From Halovenus rubra (GTDB lineage Archaea; Halobacteriota; Halobacteria; Halobacteriales; Haloarculaceae), in contig NZ_JAODIY010000013.1 in the NCBI RefSeq assembly GCF_026586665.1, positions 186,001-250,000 on the forward strand: a DNA stretch of 64,000 bases, written 5' to 3'. Positions within the stretch are counted from its first letter, which is position 1, and each line of letters opens with the position of its first letter. Both the position numbers and the translations under genes were made by a program. Below the pieces are notes generated by a model. It was not told where the DNA came from. It did not search any database and saw only the letters and a list, made by a program, of their open reading frames with translations. Below are positions 1-7,397 of the stretch, piece by piece.

Positions 1-1329
1 GCGTTCGCCGTCGGAACGACCGAGAACCTGAACCCACAGAATATCGAGCGACGTGACCATCGGGCGCGGAACGTTGATTGGCTCGTTTTCGAGCCGGTTG
101 ATGACTGTCTGGACGGAGTCGGCGTGCATCGTCGAAAATGTCGTGTGGCCTGTATTCATCGCCTGGAACAGCGTTATTGCCTCTTCACCACGAACCTCCC
201 CAACGACGATATACTCGGGCCGATGGCGCAGTGCGGACCGCAACAGGTCGTACATAGAGATATCGGCGTCACCCATCCGTTCGCGGGTGACAGAAGAAAG
301 CCAGTTCTCGTGATACAACGAGAGTTCTTTGGTATCCTCGATAGTGATAACCTTCGACCGCGGTGGGAGAAACATCGAGACAGCGTTCATCGATGTGGTC
401 TTTCCAGCTGCTGTTCCGCCGGCAAAAATGATTGATTTGTTGCTCTCGATTGCTAACCACATGAACGCAAGTATCTCCGCGTCAGCAGTGCCGTAGTTAA
501 GCAGGTCGATTGGCGTGAACGGCTCGTCAGCGTATTTCCGAATCGTAAACGCCGAACCCTTCGGCGTGACTTCTTCACCGAGTGCAAGTTCGATACGGGA
601 GCCATCCGGAAGTGTGGTCGAGACAACTGGGTCAGAAACCGAGACGTGCCGCCCGGAGCGCTGGGCCAGTTGAATGACGAAGTTTGCTAGTTCCTGTGGG
701 TCATACCGCACGCTCGTTTCAATATCGGTGTACTCGTCGTGATAGACAAACACAGGGAGGTCTGGCCCGTCGCATGAGATGTCCTCGATGTGTGGGTCGT
801 GCATCAGAGGGTCAAGCTTGCCATAGCCCTGGAAAGACCGATAGAGGTAGTAAAACAGCCGGTAGAACATCTCGTCGGTGACCTGTATCCCATACTCTTC
901 AATTCGGGATTCGAGTTCCTCGCGCAAGGCCTGTTCGGGGTCGTCCGCAACCGAGTCACGGTAGAGTAAGGGTCCACGGACATCCTCGAACAGCCGGTCG
1001 AGCAGGTCTTGCTCCAGTTCCGTGAGCGTTGGCTCGACGACATAATAGTAGTGTTTGGTGTCTTCAGGGTCGTAGTTGATGGAAATAAACGAGAACGGCA
1101 CGTTCACCCAGTAGCGGTCGACCTCTTCGTAGCCTGAGAGGCCGTCGAAGGTGACCAGTGGGTCGTGGCGTGCAGGGTCGTAGTCCGTCAACGTCACTGT
1201 CGACCCCGTCAACATTCTGGCCGTCCTGGAGAGCCAGCCCCGAATTCCTGATAGCGATTCGCCCCCGTTTTGCACCCCGGGATGCTGATGCCCCGACTCG
1301 GTACGCCCGCCATCACTCTGTTCTGACAT
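1..1329 (-). CDS. Type IV pilus/secretion ATPase (PilB/FlaI/VirB11 family), 3' part outside window
   Basis: From the ATG at 1329 the frame runs 443 codons to the window edge without a stop, so the C-terminus is missing. The protein has a Walker A motif (GGTAAGKTT, about nt 396-424), a Walker B region (VVGEVRGEEA) and the histidine box GHTTFSTMHAD, all typical of hexameric ATPases that power archaeal type IV pili, archaella or secretion. The N-terminal part, with Tyr-rich stretches about the entry to the ATPase fold, is the usual archaeal accessory domain. A TATA-like CATTTAAG sits at about 1381-1391 on this strand, giving a short leader. The membrane partner (PilC/FlaJ type) would be expected beyond position 1. 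Whether it serves pili or archaella cannot be decided here. Confidence 0.9.
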   Translation of the reverse strand, partial: MSEQSDGGRTESGHQHPGVQNGGESLSGIRGWLSRTARMLTGSTVTLTDYDPARHDPLVTFDGLSGYEEVDRYWVNVPFSFISINYDPEDTKHYYYVVEPTLTELEQDLLDRLFEDVRGPLLYRDSVADDPEQALREELESRIEEYGIQVTDEMFYRLFYYLYRSFQGYGKLDPLMHDPHIEDISCDGPDLPVFVYHDEYTDIETSVRYDPQELANFVIQLAQRSGRHVSVSDPVVSTTLPDGSRIELALGEEVTPKGSAFTIRKYADEPFTPIDLLNYGTADAEILAFMWLAIESNKSIIFAGGTAAGKTTSMNAVSMFLPPRSKVITIEDTKELSLYHENWLSSVTRERMGDADISMYDLLRSALRHRPEYIVVGEVRGEEAITLFQAMNTGHTTFSTMHADSVQTVINRLENEPINVPRPMVTSLDILWVQVLGRSDGER

Positions 1330-1710
1330 CGTTGTGTACTCAGTCTTGCCCGCTAGCTGATATTCTGTTGAGGACCCACACACTTAAATGGCACTCGGCT
1401 ATCCGGTGCTTCTCAAAACAGGACCTACATGAACAGAATCGCTGCCCCTAACTGCCCCTATTGGCGACCGAGCCGACAACTGCTATAGTCTGACCGCGTC
1501 CAGGACACCCCAGTAATCAACAGGTTTATATACACAGGCTACCTAAGTGTAAGTAGGAAGTAAAGTAAACTTTTTTCACAAGTTTTAATGCGGAGTCTCA
1601 GCTACTGATTACTCCCGGCAGAGCAGCCCTGGGTGTAAGATACGGTTAGCTGAACCGATAGCAATCGAACACTGGATAGTACGGTATATCAAATAAATCA
1701 CACATAAATC
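1330..1710. other. Intergenic region with divergent promoters and an unassigned TATA box
   Basis: No convincing coding sequence is seen. On the plus strand, TATATCAAATAAA at about 1684-1696 fits a leaderless start of the gene at 1711. A second strong plus-strand box, TTTATATACA at about 1522-1531, has no gene at the right distance. It is followed by a T-run near 1569-1575 and a short hairpin, CGGTT-AGCTG-AACCG, at 1643-1657. A small RNA is possible but not shown. Confidence 0.4.
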
Positions 1711-2274
1711 ATGTCACGTAAATACCACTACGGCGGACAGGAAAGCGACATCGACACGCAACTTTCGCTCGCGGACCCCCAGGACGTACGTTCTCGCGAG
1801 AACGTCGTTTTCGCTACCGAGACACAGGAACATGAGACGTTCGACTACTGCGCTAGCGACATCGCTGGCAATACTGTACTCGAACTCAGAAACGATGATG
1901 ACAAGCTCTTGTTGTTGATACACGATGGACACGGTATCGCGGTAGCCCCACACGGCGACGTAGAGGAGGGCGAGGATTGGGCGGCCGCGGCACGCCGAGA
2001 AATCGAGGCTGTAACAGGAATTTCGATTGCACTCGACAACATCGAGGCAGTCACAGAAGTAAACCACGTCGTCAGTGAGGACGGTAAACCGCACAGAACG
2101 ACCGAGCGTATCATTTTCTCGGGCCACCCTGTCGATGGTGAGATCCAAGACTGCAAACAGAGTGCCCAAGCGGGCAGCGACGACTGGCGAGCAGCGTGGG
2201 TCGACGGCCTCCCCGAGGATATCGAGGTCCCGCCCGGTGGCCCCGGCAACGACCTTCAATTGATTCTCGACTGA
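1711..2274 (+). CDS. Nudix-fold protein with altered Nudix box
   Basis: This 187-residue acidic protein shows the Nudix pattern at about residues 82-104: G-x5-E-x7-RE-I-x-AV-x-G-I. In the family consensus REUxEExGU the two Glu residues bind the catalytic metal; here they are Ala-Val, so normal pyrophosphohydrolase activity is doubtful. The fold is still indicated by the spacing, by the beta strands around it and by the GxAVAPHG stretch ahead of the box, which resembles the usual WxLPGG. ADP-ribose or nucleotide sensing, rather than hydrolysis, is a possible role but is inference. A TATA box 22-27 nt upstream of the ATG supports this start. The neighbouring peptidase gene begins 76 nt downstream. 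Confidence 0.7.
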   Translation: MSRKYHYGGQESDIDTQLSLADPQDVRSRENVVFATETQEHETFDYCASDIAGNTVLELRNDDDKLLLLIHDGHGIAVAPHGDVEEGEDWAAAARREIEAVTGISIALDNIEAVTEVNHVVSEDGKPHRTTERIIFSGHPVDGEIQDCKQSAQAGSDDWRAAWVDGLPEDIEVPPGGPGNDLQLILD

Positions 2275-2350
2275 CGCGCGTATCTCTCCCTGACCTAACG
2301 GAACCCCCTGACGAAACAATTACGCGGAACACTGGACGACACACGACATA

Positions 2351-4210
2351 ATGTCACAGACACACGACACAATTCAGGATGCGGACATCGAACCGGAAAC
2401 GCTCGCGAGCCTGCCATCGTTTTACGCGCCGACAGTCTCGCCGGACGGAAACGAACTCGCCTTCTTCCACGACAGGAGCGGCCGAATTGAGCTGTACACA
2501 CTCTCGCTCGACGACGGCGGGTGGACACAGTGGAGCGATGGGAACGTCCCACGGAGCCTTTCGGGCGGCATCGAGTGGGGACCGGGCGGCGAGTGCATCT
2601 ACTTCCATCGTGACGAGGACGGCGACGAACAGAACGATATTCACGTTATCACGCGCGACGGCGAGGCAGAACCCGTCGTCGAGATGGACGGACAGTCGCA
2701 CCTGATGGGCGTCGCCAGCGAGGGCACTGCGCTCGACCCTGACGGGACGTTCCTCGTCTACGTCTCGAACCACGCCGGGCAGATGAACCTCCATCGGTAC
2801 GATCTCGCCGACGACAAATCGGTACAGTTGACCGAGCACGAGGAACCGGTGTATCATCGCTCTGGTGCGCTCTCTCCGGATGGTTCCCACATGGCCTACT
2901 CGACTAACGAGACAGACGACCCGGAGAATGTGGATGCCTATATCGTCGACACGGACGGTGGCGAGCCAGGGCGGCTTGATATCGGAGAAATCGGTGCCAC
3001 AGCACGCGTCGAGGACTGGTTCCCAGACGGTGAGCGGTTGCTCGTGGGCGACGACACACCCGACCTCGAGCGTACTGGGGTCTACGACCTTCGGGACGAC
3101 AGCGTCCGATGGCTCAGCGAAGGCGAGGGCGTTGAGCGACCGTTAGCCGTCTCACAGAACGGCGACCGCGCTCTGGCCGTCCGGACGCGCGAGGCTGGGA
3201 CGGTGCCCGTCGTCTACGACGTGGAAACAGGAAAGAGTCGAGAACTCGACGTACCAACAGGGGTTGTAACCGGTGTCGGCGGCAAGTCGGGCGGCTTCGT
3301 CGGCGACGAGAGCCTGCTGTTGACGAACCAAACCGGCACCGAGCGCCAGAAACTGCTGCGGTACGAGCTCACAGAGGACGCCGTTTCGACGGTCATCGAA
3401 CCGGAGTACGACGGAATCGACCCGTCACTGTTCGTCGACCCGGAGTTTGTCACCTACGAATCTGAAGATAACCTAGATATCGGTGCACTGCTGTACGAAA
3501 CCCGCGAGGAGCCAGGACCGGCTGTCGTCTACGTCCACGGCGGTCCGGGAGCACAGACTCAGCGCGGATTCAACCTCTATCTGCAGTTCCTCGTCAGCGA
3601 GGGGTACACCGTCCTCGCGCCGAACTACCGCGGCTCGACGGGCCGCGGACGGGAGTTCCGCAATCACGTTCGCGAGGACTGGGGTGGGAAAGAGCAAATC
3701 GACGTCCGTCGTGGCGCGGAGTGGCTGGCCGAACGGGATTCGGTCGACCCAGACAGTATCGCCGTCGTCGGCGGGTCCTACGGCGGCTACTCGGCGTACT
3801 GTCAGATGACGATGCACCCCGAGCCGTGGGCCGCCGGCGTCGCCCGCGTTGGCATGACCGACCTCCTGCAACTCTACGAGGAGTCGATGCCTCAGTTCAA
3901 GTCGGGGCTGGAAGACATGCTCGGGGACCCGGAGGAAAACGAGGAGTTCTACCGCGAGCGCTCGGCTATCAACCACGTCGAGAACGTTCAGGACCCAATC
4001 TACAGCATCCACGGCGTCAACGACCCGCGCTGTCCCATCTCGCAGGCCCGACTGTTCCGTGATGCACTCGAAGAGCAAGGGCTGACCGAGGGCGAGGACG
4101 GCGACTTCGAGTACACTGAACTCGGCGAGGAAGGCCACGGCTCGACAGATATCGACCAGAAGATTCGGAGTTTCGAGTTGCTCGCCGATTTCCTCGACCG
4201 CAGGCTGTAG
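2351..4210 (+). CDS. S9 family prolyl oligopeptidase/acylaminoacyl peptidase
   Basis: This 619-residue cytoplasmic-type serine peptidase has no signal peptide. Residues about 20-350 form the TolB/WD-like beta-propeller (repeated SPDG-type blades), and residues about 370-619 form the alpha/beta-hydrolase domain. The catalytic triad is visible: Ser476 in GGSYGGYSA, Asp558 in VNDPRCP and His596 in EEGHGS. The oxyanion region is the YVHGGPGAQ segment. The family cleaves short peptides or N-acylated peptides and acts in peptide turnover. Length and domain order match typical S9C members. It is followed after 127 nt by a methyltransferase gene on the same strand; no functional link is evident. Confidence 0.93.
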   Translation: MSQTHDTIQDADIEPETLASLPSFYAPTVSPDGNELAFFHDRSGRIELYTLSLDDGGWTQWSDGNVPRSLSGGIEWGPGGECIYFHRDEDGDEQNDIHVITRDGEAEPVVEMDGQSHLMGVASEGTALDPDGTFLVYVSNHAGQMNLHRYDLADDKSVQLTEHEEPVYHRSGALSPDGSHMAYSTNETDDPENVDAYIVDTDGGEPGRLDIGEIGATARVEDWFPDGERLLVGDDTPDLERTGVYDLRDDSVRWLSEGEGVERPLAVSQNGDRALAVRTREAGTVPVVYDVETGKSRELDVPTGVVTGVGGKSGGFVGDESLLLTNQTGTERQKLLRYELTEDAVSTVIEPEYDGIDPSLFVDPEFVTYESEDNLDIGALLYETREEPGPAVVYVHGGPGAQTQRGFNLYLQFLVSEGYTVLAPNYRGSTGRGREFRNHVREDWGGKEQIDVRRGAEWLAERDSVDPDSIAVVGGSYGGYSAYCQMTMHPEPWAAGVARVGMTDLLQLYEESMPQFKSGLEDMLGDPEENEEFYRERSAINHVENVQDPIYSIHGVNDPRCPISQARLFRDALEEQGLTEGEDGDFEYTELGEEGHGSTDIDQKIRSFELLADFLDRRL

Positions 4211-4337
4211 CCACCAAGTCACTGCAATCGAGGCGGCTACACAGCAACGGCGGGCACGTACGCAAGCTAAAAGCGAGACAGTCATCGAACCGAAAACCAC
4301 GACAAAAGCACCCTTCGGACACGACAACCCAGAACCA

Positions 4338-5072
4338 ATGACAGACAACACATCGACAGCAGAGAGTACCGGAACGACACACGAAGAGACAATCGACTGG
4401 GACAGCTTCTGGAACACAGCCGACGAAGATGACCGAAACGGCGCGACACCGAGTACCCATCACGCAATCGACCTGTTACATGAGTTCTTTGCCGAGAAGG
4501 GAGTGCCAGCATCCTTTGCAGATGTCGGCTGTGGCCCGGGTGAAGTCACGTTCGAGGTTGCCACAGCGTATCCCGAGACAACAGCCGTCGGTTTCGACGC
4601 TGCCGAGTCAGTTCTGACCGAGAACCAGACCCGGGCACGCGAGCAAGCGGTCGAAAATGTCGACTTCGAACACGGCGTTTTGCCCGCCTTCGAGCCAGAT
4701 AGACAGTTCGAGACAGTGTTTTGTTTTGGAACGATGGCGTACGTCGAGGAGTCACAGCAGGCCCTTAAGCAACTGTATAACGCTGTCGAACCGGGCGGCT
4801 ATCTCATCATGAGTTATATCAACCGTAACGGGCAACGACATTACCAACATGTTGTTGACGAGCCAGAAGAACGGATTGAACGAGACCCAGGGTTCGACCT
4901 AGAGCGGTTCCAAGAGCGGTTCAAACTGGTCATTGAAGGGAGAAGTACTCTGTCGTACCGCGCGATTCAGGATGCAGTCGGCACGTGGCCTCGAAGTTTC
5001 TGGGAGGTTACTGAGAAACCAGAAGAACCGTGGGCCTGGAATCACGTCCCGTTGGTCTGGATTCCGAAGTAG
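4338..5072 (+). CDS. Class I SAM-dependent methyltransferase
   Basis: This 244-residue protein carries the SAM-binding motif I, DVGCGPGEVT (about residues 62-71), followed by an acidic motif II (GFDAAES) and the motif-IV-like region FCFGTMAYVEES. This is the Rossmann-like fold of methyltransferase family 11/25. The substrate cannot be told from sequence. The C-terminus is rich in Trp (WPRSFWEV, PWAWNHVPLVW), which is unusual for the generic fold and may shape a substrate pocket. The ATG at 4338 directly precedes an acidic, Thr-rich N-terminus common in haloarchaea. Confidence 0.88.
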   Translation: MTDNTSTAESTGTTHEETIDWDSFWNTADEDDRNGATPSTHHAIDLLHEFFAEKGVPASFADVGCGPGEVTFEVATAYPETTAVGFDAAESVLTENQTRAREQAVENVDFEHGVLPAFEPDRQFETVFCFGTMAYVEESQQALKQLYNAVEPGGYLIMSYINRNGQRHYQHVVDEPEERIERDPGFDLERFQERFKLVIEGRSTLSYRAIQDAVGTWPRSFWEVTEKPEEPWAWNHVPLVWIPK

Positions 5073-5154
5073 CGGCGTAGTGAGCCAAAGCGGGGCGACC
5101 CAGCCGTATCTGTGCTCCGGGTTTTTTATATACACTCCGTGAGGTGAGTCATGT

Positions 5155-5535
5155 ATGCGGGAAATACTTCATACAGAAGACGCACCGGCAGCGGTAGGCG
5201 CATACAGTCAAGGTGTCGAGACGGACAGTCTGGTATTCACCGCCGGCCAGATTCCACTGACGCCCGAAGGAGACTTGTTGGATGGCGCAAGTATCGACAT
5301 TCAGACTGAACAGGCATTGGAAAACGTCGAAGCTGTGCTTGCAGATGCAGGAGTCGAAATGAGTGATATTCTGAAAGTGTCGGTGTACCTCGATGATATC
5401 GATGACTTCGACCAGATGAACGAAATCTACGAGACGTTCTTCGATGAGGAGGCGCCGCCAGCACGGAGCGCAATCGCGGTCGACGAACTACCAAAGGGTG
5501 TGGGAGTCGAAATCGAAGCAATCGCGACGAAATAA
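5155..5535 (+). CDS. ridA: RidA family 2-iminobutanoate/2-iminopropanoate deaminase
   Basis: This 126-residue protein is close to the usual RidA length. It shows the signature starts AVGAYSQGV and FTAGQIPL, the ENVEAVLADAG helix, and the C-terminal region PARSAIAVDELPKG with the conserved Arg that contacts the carboxylate. The family hydrolyses reactive enamine/imine intermediates released by PLP enzymes. The sequence TTTATA at 5125-5130 lies 25-30 nt before the ATG at 5155, which supports a leaderless transcript. A GAGGTG at 5141 could also act as a ribosome site, so the mode of initiation is open. Confidence 0.93.
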   Translation: MREILHTEDAPAAVGAYSQGVETDSLVFTAGQIPLTPEGDLLDGASIDIQTEQALENVEAVLADAGVEMSDILKVSVYLDDIDDFDQMNEIYETFFDEEAPPARSAIAVDELPKGVGVEIEAIATK

Positions 5536-5554
5536 CGGGTTGCTTACAAGATAG

Positions 5555-5761
5555 ATGGAGACTCACCTCAAAAACAGCATACTGTGGGGAGTTGTCGGCA
5601 TGCTCTCCTTTCTCGTCTTGTTGCAGGGTTATCACCTGCTAGCGGGCGAGTTCGTCGGATTTGGTACCATGGTGGGTGTGGCAGTCCTTGTGTGTATCCT
5701 CACTGCTGTGTCTGCCCACCTGTTGTGGCCCAAACTTTCGGCACGGAACGAAAGGCCTTAA
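5555..5761 (+). CDS. Small two-helix membrane protein
   Basis: This 68-residue hydrophobic protein has two predicted membrane helices (about residues 9-30 and 36-58) and a short basic end, KLSARNERP. It starts 19 nt after ridA on the same strand, so the two may be co-transcribed. No family is recognised with confidence; similar short two-helix proteins are common in haloarchaea. The gene ends 27 nt before the tRNA. Confidence 0.65.
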   Translation: METHLKNSILWGVVGMLSFLVLLQGYHLLAGEFVGFGTMVGVAVLVCILTAVSAHLLWPKLSARNERP

Positions 5762-5788
5762 TCACAGCCCCGTCCTAAGGTTCGATGG

Positions 5789-5870
5789 GCCAGGATGGCC
5801 GAACGGCAAGGCGCACGCCTGGAAAGCGTGTTCCCTTTCGGGATTCTGGGTTCAAATCCCAGTCCTGGCG
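5789..5870 (+). tRNA. tRNA-Ser (GGA)
   Basis: The 7-bp acceptor stem pairs GCCAGGA (5789-5795) with TCCTGGC (5863-5869), with G5870 as the discriminator base. The anticodon stem CACGC/GCGTG encloses the loop CTGGAAA, giving anticodon GGA at 5821-5823. A long variable arm (CCC-TTTC-GGG) identifies a class II serine tRNA. The T arm is CTGGG-TTCAAAT-CCCAG. No intron is seen and CCA is not encoded. Confidence 0.97.
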
Positions 5871-5974
5871 TTCTGACGGCAACTGTGTGTGACTGAGTTG
5901 TTTCGTCCGGTTGTTCGCAGCAAAAAACACAGTTATCCGGACGCTTTTTCTCGAAGAGACACAACAATCGACTA

Positions 5975-6799
5975 ATGAGAGATGAAGTGCGGACTACTGA
6001 TAACGAACGTAGTGGCCGATACTATGACCCGGACGCAGAGCATGCGTTCCCGGACGAGCGAGTCAACGACGTACTGGACTACGTCACGGATGACGAGGAG
6101 ATTGTAGCGTACCTCGAAGCCCAGAATGCAAACCCAGTCGACCGCCTTGGCTACAACGACCACGGAACGAAACACATCGAGATTGTGTGGAACCGGGCGC
6201 TGTGCCTGTACGACCTACTTAAAAGCGGCGGCGTCGAATTCAACGGTGCTACCCAGCAGGGCCTTGATGAGGCTGATGAGCCAGTCATTATCGCACTCGC
6301 AGCACTCTTGCACGATATCGGACACGTCGCTCACCGCGACGACCACGCCTACTACTCGATTCCGCTCGCATCAGACGTCTTGGACCGAATTCTACCGGAG
6401 TTCTATGGCATCGCTGAATCAGTCCGCGTGAAGGGCGAAGTCCTTCACGCAATCGTCTGTCACCACAGCACGGAAGACCCGCTGACGATGGAAGCAGGCG
6501 TCGTCCGCGTTTCGGATGCACTCGACATGGAGCGGGGGCGCTCCCGTGTCCCCTATGAGAGCGGTGGCCGGGGTATTAACACCGTCTCAAGCCAGGCTAT
6601 CGAGCAAGTCGCGCTCGAAGCGGATGTCGACAAGCCAGTGCTCGTCGAAATCGAGATGACCAACGCTGCCGGCGTCTATCAGGTCGACCACCTCTTGAAA
6701 AGGAAAATCGAAAGCTCCGGACTCAAAGAACACCTGCGCATCGTCGCGGTCAACACCCACAGCGGCGACGATACCATCGTAGAACGCATCGAACTCTGA
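5975..6799 (+). CDS. HD-domain phosphohydrolase
   Basis: This 274-residue protein has the metal-binding HD pattern: an N-terminal His (HGTKHIEIVWNRAL, about residues 60-75), the doublet HD in LLHDIGHVAHRDDHA (about residues 110-125) and further His and Asp residues (CHHSTED; RVSDALDMERGR). The family hydrolyses phosphate esters such as nucleotides or cyclic nucleotides. The conserved GRSRVPYESGGRGIN region after the last Asp is characteristic of an archaeal subgroup. The substrate is unknown. It is a single-gene unit downstream of the tRNA. Confidence 0.85.
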   Translation: MRDEVRTTDNERSGRYYDPDAEHAFPDERVNDVLDYVTDDEEIVAYLEAQNANPVDRLGYNDHGTKHIEIVWNRALCLYDLLKSGGVEFNGATQQGLDEADEPVIIALAALLHDIGHVAHRDDHAYYSIPLASDVLDRILPEFYGIAESVRVKGEVLHAIVCHHSTEDPLTMEAGVVRVSDALDMERGRSRVPYESGGRGINTVSSQAIEQVALEADVDKPVLVEIEMTNAAGVYQVDHLLKRKIESSGLKEHLRIVAVNTHSGDDTIVERIEL

Positions 6800-6846
6800 G
6801 GACAAACCTCGAAAACTAGTTGGGGCCGGGGGTGCATCTTACGCAC

Positions 6847-7305
6847 ATGTCAGGGCTCTCCTACGAGGAATTCGAAGTTGGCGAAACAATTGTCCACGAC
6901 AAACGACGGACGATAAGCGAATCCGATAACCAACGGTTCTGTGACATGACGATGAACCAGCAGCCGCTGCATCTGGACGACGAGTTCGCGAGCGAGACAC
7001 AGTTCGGTGAGCGTATTGTCAACGGAATCTACACACTGGCACTGGCCGTTGGAATGACCATTCCGGATACGACTGATGGCACCGTCGTCGCAAACCTCGG
7101 CTACGACAATATCGAACACCCTGAGCCGGTCTATCACGGCGACACGGTCCGTGCAGAGACAACAGTACGGGACAAACGAGAAACCAGCGACGGCAAACGC
7201 GGAATCGTCACAATGGAAGTCGAAGTGTTCAACCAAGATGACGATGTGGTCTGCTCGTTCGAGCGTACTGTCCTCTCAATCAAACGCGAATTCGTTGACG
7301 AATAA
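6847..7305 (+). CDS. MaoC-like hotdog-fold hydratase/dehydratase
   Basis: The protein is 152 residues if started at the ATG at 6847 (MSGLSYEEFEVGE), which matches the family N-terminus better than the in-frame ATG at 6820. It shows the MaoC/hydratase-2 features: an N-terminal Y-x-x-FEVGE, the catalytic motif region DMTMNQQPLHLDDEFA, GERIVNG and the PVYHGDTVRAETTV hotdog strand. Members hydrate enoyl-CoA or related CoA thioesters such as mesaconyl-CoA. The single-domain length argues for a homodimer. The actual substrate cannot be read from the sequence. Confidence 0.85.
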   Translation: MSGLSYEEFEVGETIVHDKRRTISESDNQRFCDMTMNQQPLHLDDEFASETQFGERIVNGIYTLALAVGMTIPDTTDGTVVANLGYDNIEHPEPVYHGDTVRAETTVRDKRETSDGKRGIVTMEVEVFNQDDDVVCSFERTVLSIKREFVDE

Positions 7306-7397
7306 TCGGTCCGTCTATCCCAGCACAGCCACTCCAATTTTCATCGTTGGGAATAGCGAAATCGATTTTATACGCCCCCATCGCGTATCCCCGCCAG

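Noticed and set aside
3473-4417. Long open frame (314 codons) on the minus strand
   Set aside because: It lies antisense to the S9 peptidase catalytic domain and the methyltransferase start; high-GC codon bias opens such frames and no family is recognisable.
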